A DNA stretch of 64,000 nucleotides, taken from the NCBI GenBank assembly GCA_023078555.1, contig CM041197.1, positions 3,196,501 to 3,260,500 of the forward strand. Direction: 5' to 3'. Origin of the DNA: Ulva prolifera. Its lineage: Eukaryota > Chlorophyta > Ulvophyceae > Ulvales > Ulvaceae. The notes beneath the pieces were generated by a model that worked only from the letters and a program-made list of their open reading frames with translations, did not search any database and had not been told where the DNA came from. Positions within the stretch are counted from its first letter, which is position 1. The number at the start of each line of letters is the position of its first letter. Shown piece by piece: positions 62,001 to 64,000 of the stretch. A program made the translations under genes and the position numbers.

Positions 62001-63511
62001 GCCTCGCGCAAAAGGGGGAACTGTGCAACCTGACATGATCCCTCGTGCTGCTGCGCAGACCTAGGAATACAAAACCGTAGTTGATCAGAGCTAGCGAGCT
62101 CATTGAAATGGAAGGGGCAGAGCGAACAACAGCGGCCGTGTGGGCCTGAGTTGGCTGGGGGGCGCAGTGGGGGAGGCTGTCGCGCATCCGCTGACGTTGG
62201 TGTGCCCGGCGGCCATTGCTCAGGGGGTGTCGGCGCGAACACACGGCTTTGAAACTGTCGGGGTGGAGTGCGAGCAGGGGAGGGACGCACTGCGAGGCGA
62301 GGCCGAAGAAGATCATCTCCCCGCGGCTGAGCAGCAGCAGGTGGTCAAACAGGTCGAAGATCTCCGCAGAGGGCTGGTGGATGGACATCACGAGCGAGCG
62401 GCCCTGCTCCGCAAGCGTCTTCAGCGCCGACACGCAGAAGAATGCCGACGCCGCATCCAACCCTGCATGCATGCATGTGGCGGTCACTGCGCCCGCACAC
62501 CTACCGCCAGGCATGCTGAGCAGCCCGCCTATGAGTCTGGCACTATGGTACAGGCCGTGTTCTTGCTTTAATCATGTAGGAGCAGTGTGGGTCTGTAGGG
62601 AGAGGGTATCGTCAAGGGTGGCATGCATGGGCGGCATGCGTGGCGCACCGGAGGTGGGTTCGTCGAGGAACATGATGGCGGGGCCGACGAGGACCTCGCA
62701 GGCGATGGAGAGGCGCCGCTTCTGGCCGCCGGAGATGCCCTTGATGAAGACGGTGCCGACGGGCGCGTCGGCGGCCTGCAGGAGGCCGAGGTCTGCCATC
62801 ACAGAGTCGACCAGCTCCCGCCGCTCCCGCGCGCCAAGGGTCAGCCTGCACGTTGCGTGTGCATGGTCGGTGAGGCACCGCCGATGGTCTGGAGAGGGGG
62901 GCTCGCAGCTCTCATGTGAGAGTGCGGCTTGGAAGAGCGGAAATCAAAGTGCATGGGCTGATGAATCGCAGGTCAGCAGCGCCCGAAAGCAGATGAATGC
63001 GTCCTGGGAGGGGGAGGGGGAGGGGGGGGGGGGGGGGGGGGGGATGTACCGGAGGCGCGCGGTGAAGTCGAGGGTTTCGCGGACGGTGAGGGTGCCGGTC
63101 AGGAGGTCCTCCTGCGGCACGTACGCCACGGTGCCGTACGACATCTTGCCGGCGTGGCCGTTGACGCGGACGTCGCCGGACACCTGCAGGTTCTTCGGCG
63201 TGCGCCCCGCCAGCGCATCCAGCAGCGTCGTCTTGCCTGCATCCACAGTGCGCAAGTGACAGTGGCGCCGGTGGTGCCTCACATATGTATGCATGCCCGG
63301 CTCTGATGTAGGTCAAACAGCGGCAACAGCAGAGACACGTGTACTGCAGCTTGTTTGCAATTGATCTGTGGGCCAGCAGGAGAGGTCGTGTGTGGGGGAG
63401 GGGCCACATACCGGAGCCGGAGGGCCCCATGATGGCGACCATATGCCCGGGGTCCACGTAGCCACTGACATCAGTGAGTAGCTTCTTGTCGCCTGATTTT
63501 GAAGGTGCCAC
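59087..63511 (-). CDS. ABCG-family half-transporter, 5' end beyond the window
   Basis: Nine in-phase exons: 63511-63412, 63236-63050, 62845-62649, 62462-62291, 61979-61655, 61412-61092, 60751-60557, 60141-59851 and 59218-59087; 639 residues, lacking the N-terminus. The ATPase domain comes first, as in [24 protein letters not shown] (Walker A split by an intron), [14 protein letters not shown], signature [16 protein letters not shown], Walker [14 protein letters not shown]-loop SIHQPS. A linker with [16 protein letters not shown] follows, then an Ala-rich insert and the membrane domain with [28 protein letters not shown], and a Cys-containing extracellular loop ([17 protein letters not shown]). 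It likely exports lipids or other hydrophobic compounds as a dimer; substrate unknown. Upstream exons should lie right of 63511 or off the window. Confidence 0.92.
62861..62886. repeat. Copy of the 6916 palindrome in an ABCG intron
   Basis: Shares the 18 bases ATGGTCGGTGAGGCACCG with 6916-6943 and keeps most of the inverted symmetry. It lies 16 bp upstream (in gene sense) of the exon that begins at 62845. Confidence 0.6.
63022..63043. repeat. Poly-G run of about 22 bases
   Basis: Immediately after an ABCG exon donor on the minus strand (poly-C in gene sense), preceded by further G-rich runs. Length may be unreliable. Confidence 0.9.
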
Positions 63512-64000
63512 CTGCATGCAGCCACGGTGCTTTCCCTGGTAGAGTGTGAGCGTTGTGAATGTGCACAAGTGTGCTGCTCTGCATGGGTGGCAATTAATTG
63601 AGGAACTTGCGATTGCACATGACAGGGGCTTTCCGGGGGCAGTCTGTCTTGAGTGGGCAGTTTCGGGCTCCCCAAAGGAATACTGGGGCATTGTGATGAG
63701 GCACTGCAGCTTCAGTTTTGCTTTACTCGACTGTAGCAGCAAAGAGGTCAAGACTGCAGTGAGGCCATGGCACCATCCTTCGACCTTACGAATAAGGCAA
63801 CGTGTGCAGTGCTCTTGAGGTTGCCCTGGTGCACTTTCAACTACGTCACACACGATGTAGCTTACAGGGAACGGAAAAAGGCAGGTGTGAATCTATTCCC
63901 CAATGTGTTACCTGAAAATGATGTGACTAGAAGTGTGACATCCCGAACCTGTCTAGATCGGGGTGGTGCTGCGTGAATCTCTGGTTGCACAATTGAGAGC
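63512..64000. other. Right edge, upstream intron or 5' region of the ABCG gene
   Basis: Open frames on both strands with no family match. Lower GC than the exons to the left. It most likely holds intron sequence or the 5' region of the ABCG gene. Confidence 0.45.

Noticed and set aside
62216-63259. 347-residue plus-strand frame
   Set aside because: Antisense to the ABCG ATPase domain, which has every conserved motif on the minus strand.

Overview
This is a nuclear window from a eukaryote. It has intron-bearing housekeeping genes, Copia, Gypsy, LINE and DNA transposons, and long tandem arrays. The best fit is a unicellular, flagellate-capable alga: exons of the right half are extremely GC-rich, most splice donors there are of the GTGCG type, the FBXO7 gene resembles plant SKIP22, and there is a B9D1 transition-zone gene. 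A green (prasinophyte or chlorophyte) alga is my first choice; a haptophyte is not excluded.

Layout. From 1 to 8.4 kb there are repeats: an edge exon, a 19-copy array of near-perfect palindromes, a 94-bp satellite of about 30 copies, and the 3' end of an R2-type LINE. From 8.5 to 30.4 kb there is a nest of transposons: a broken Copia with two LTRs, a broken Ty3/Gypsy chromovirus 3' part, and the 5' end of a second Copia whose LTR is split by a 12.2-kb CACTA (En/Spm) element. The CACTA element has matching terminal inverted repeats, a 3-bp target duplication, TGTACA-rich subterminal zones, a Tnp2-type transposase gene and a divergent accessory gene. It carries a 344-bp tandem array that is itself interrupted by a 1.86-kb element with long inverted repeats and a perfect 8-bp target duplication.

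From 31.4 to 64 kb the window is genic: a calcineurin-like metallophosphoesterase, an uncharacterised gene, B9D1 (minus), a HEI10/CCNB1IP1-type meiotic RING protein, an FBXO7/SKIP22-type F-box protein (minus), the TFIIH helicase XPD/ERCC2, a JmjC ribosomal oxygenase (NO66/MINA type), signal peptide peptidase, and an ABCG half-transporter (minus, running off the right edge). Exon models were built by hand from homology, splice motifs and reading phase; phases agree in every internal junction given with coordinates.

The genes do not form a pathway. FBXO7 and XPD are head to head, as are B9D1 and HEI10; HEI10/FBXO7 and SPP/ABCG are tail to tail. The most unusual features are a step inside several genes from ordinary GC at third codon positions in the first exons to nearly all-GC afterwards, the GTGCG donors and three GC-AG introns in XPD, and the nested CACTA element with its unrecognised second gene.
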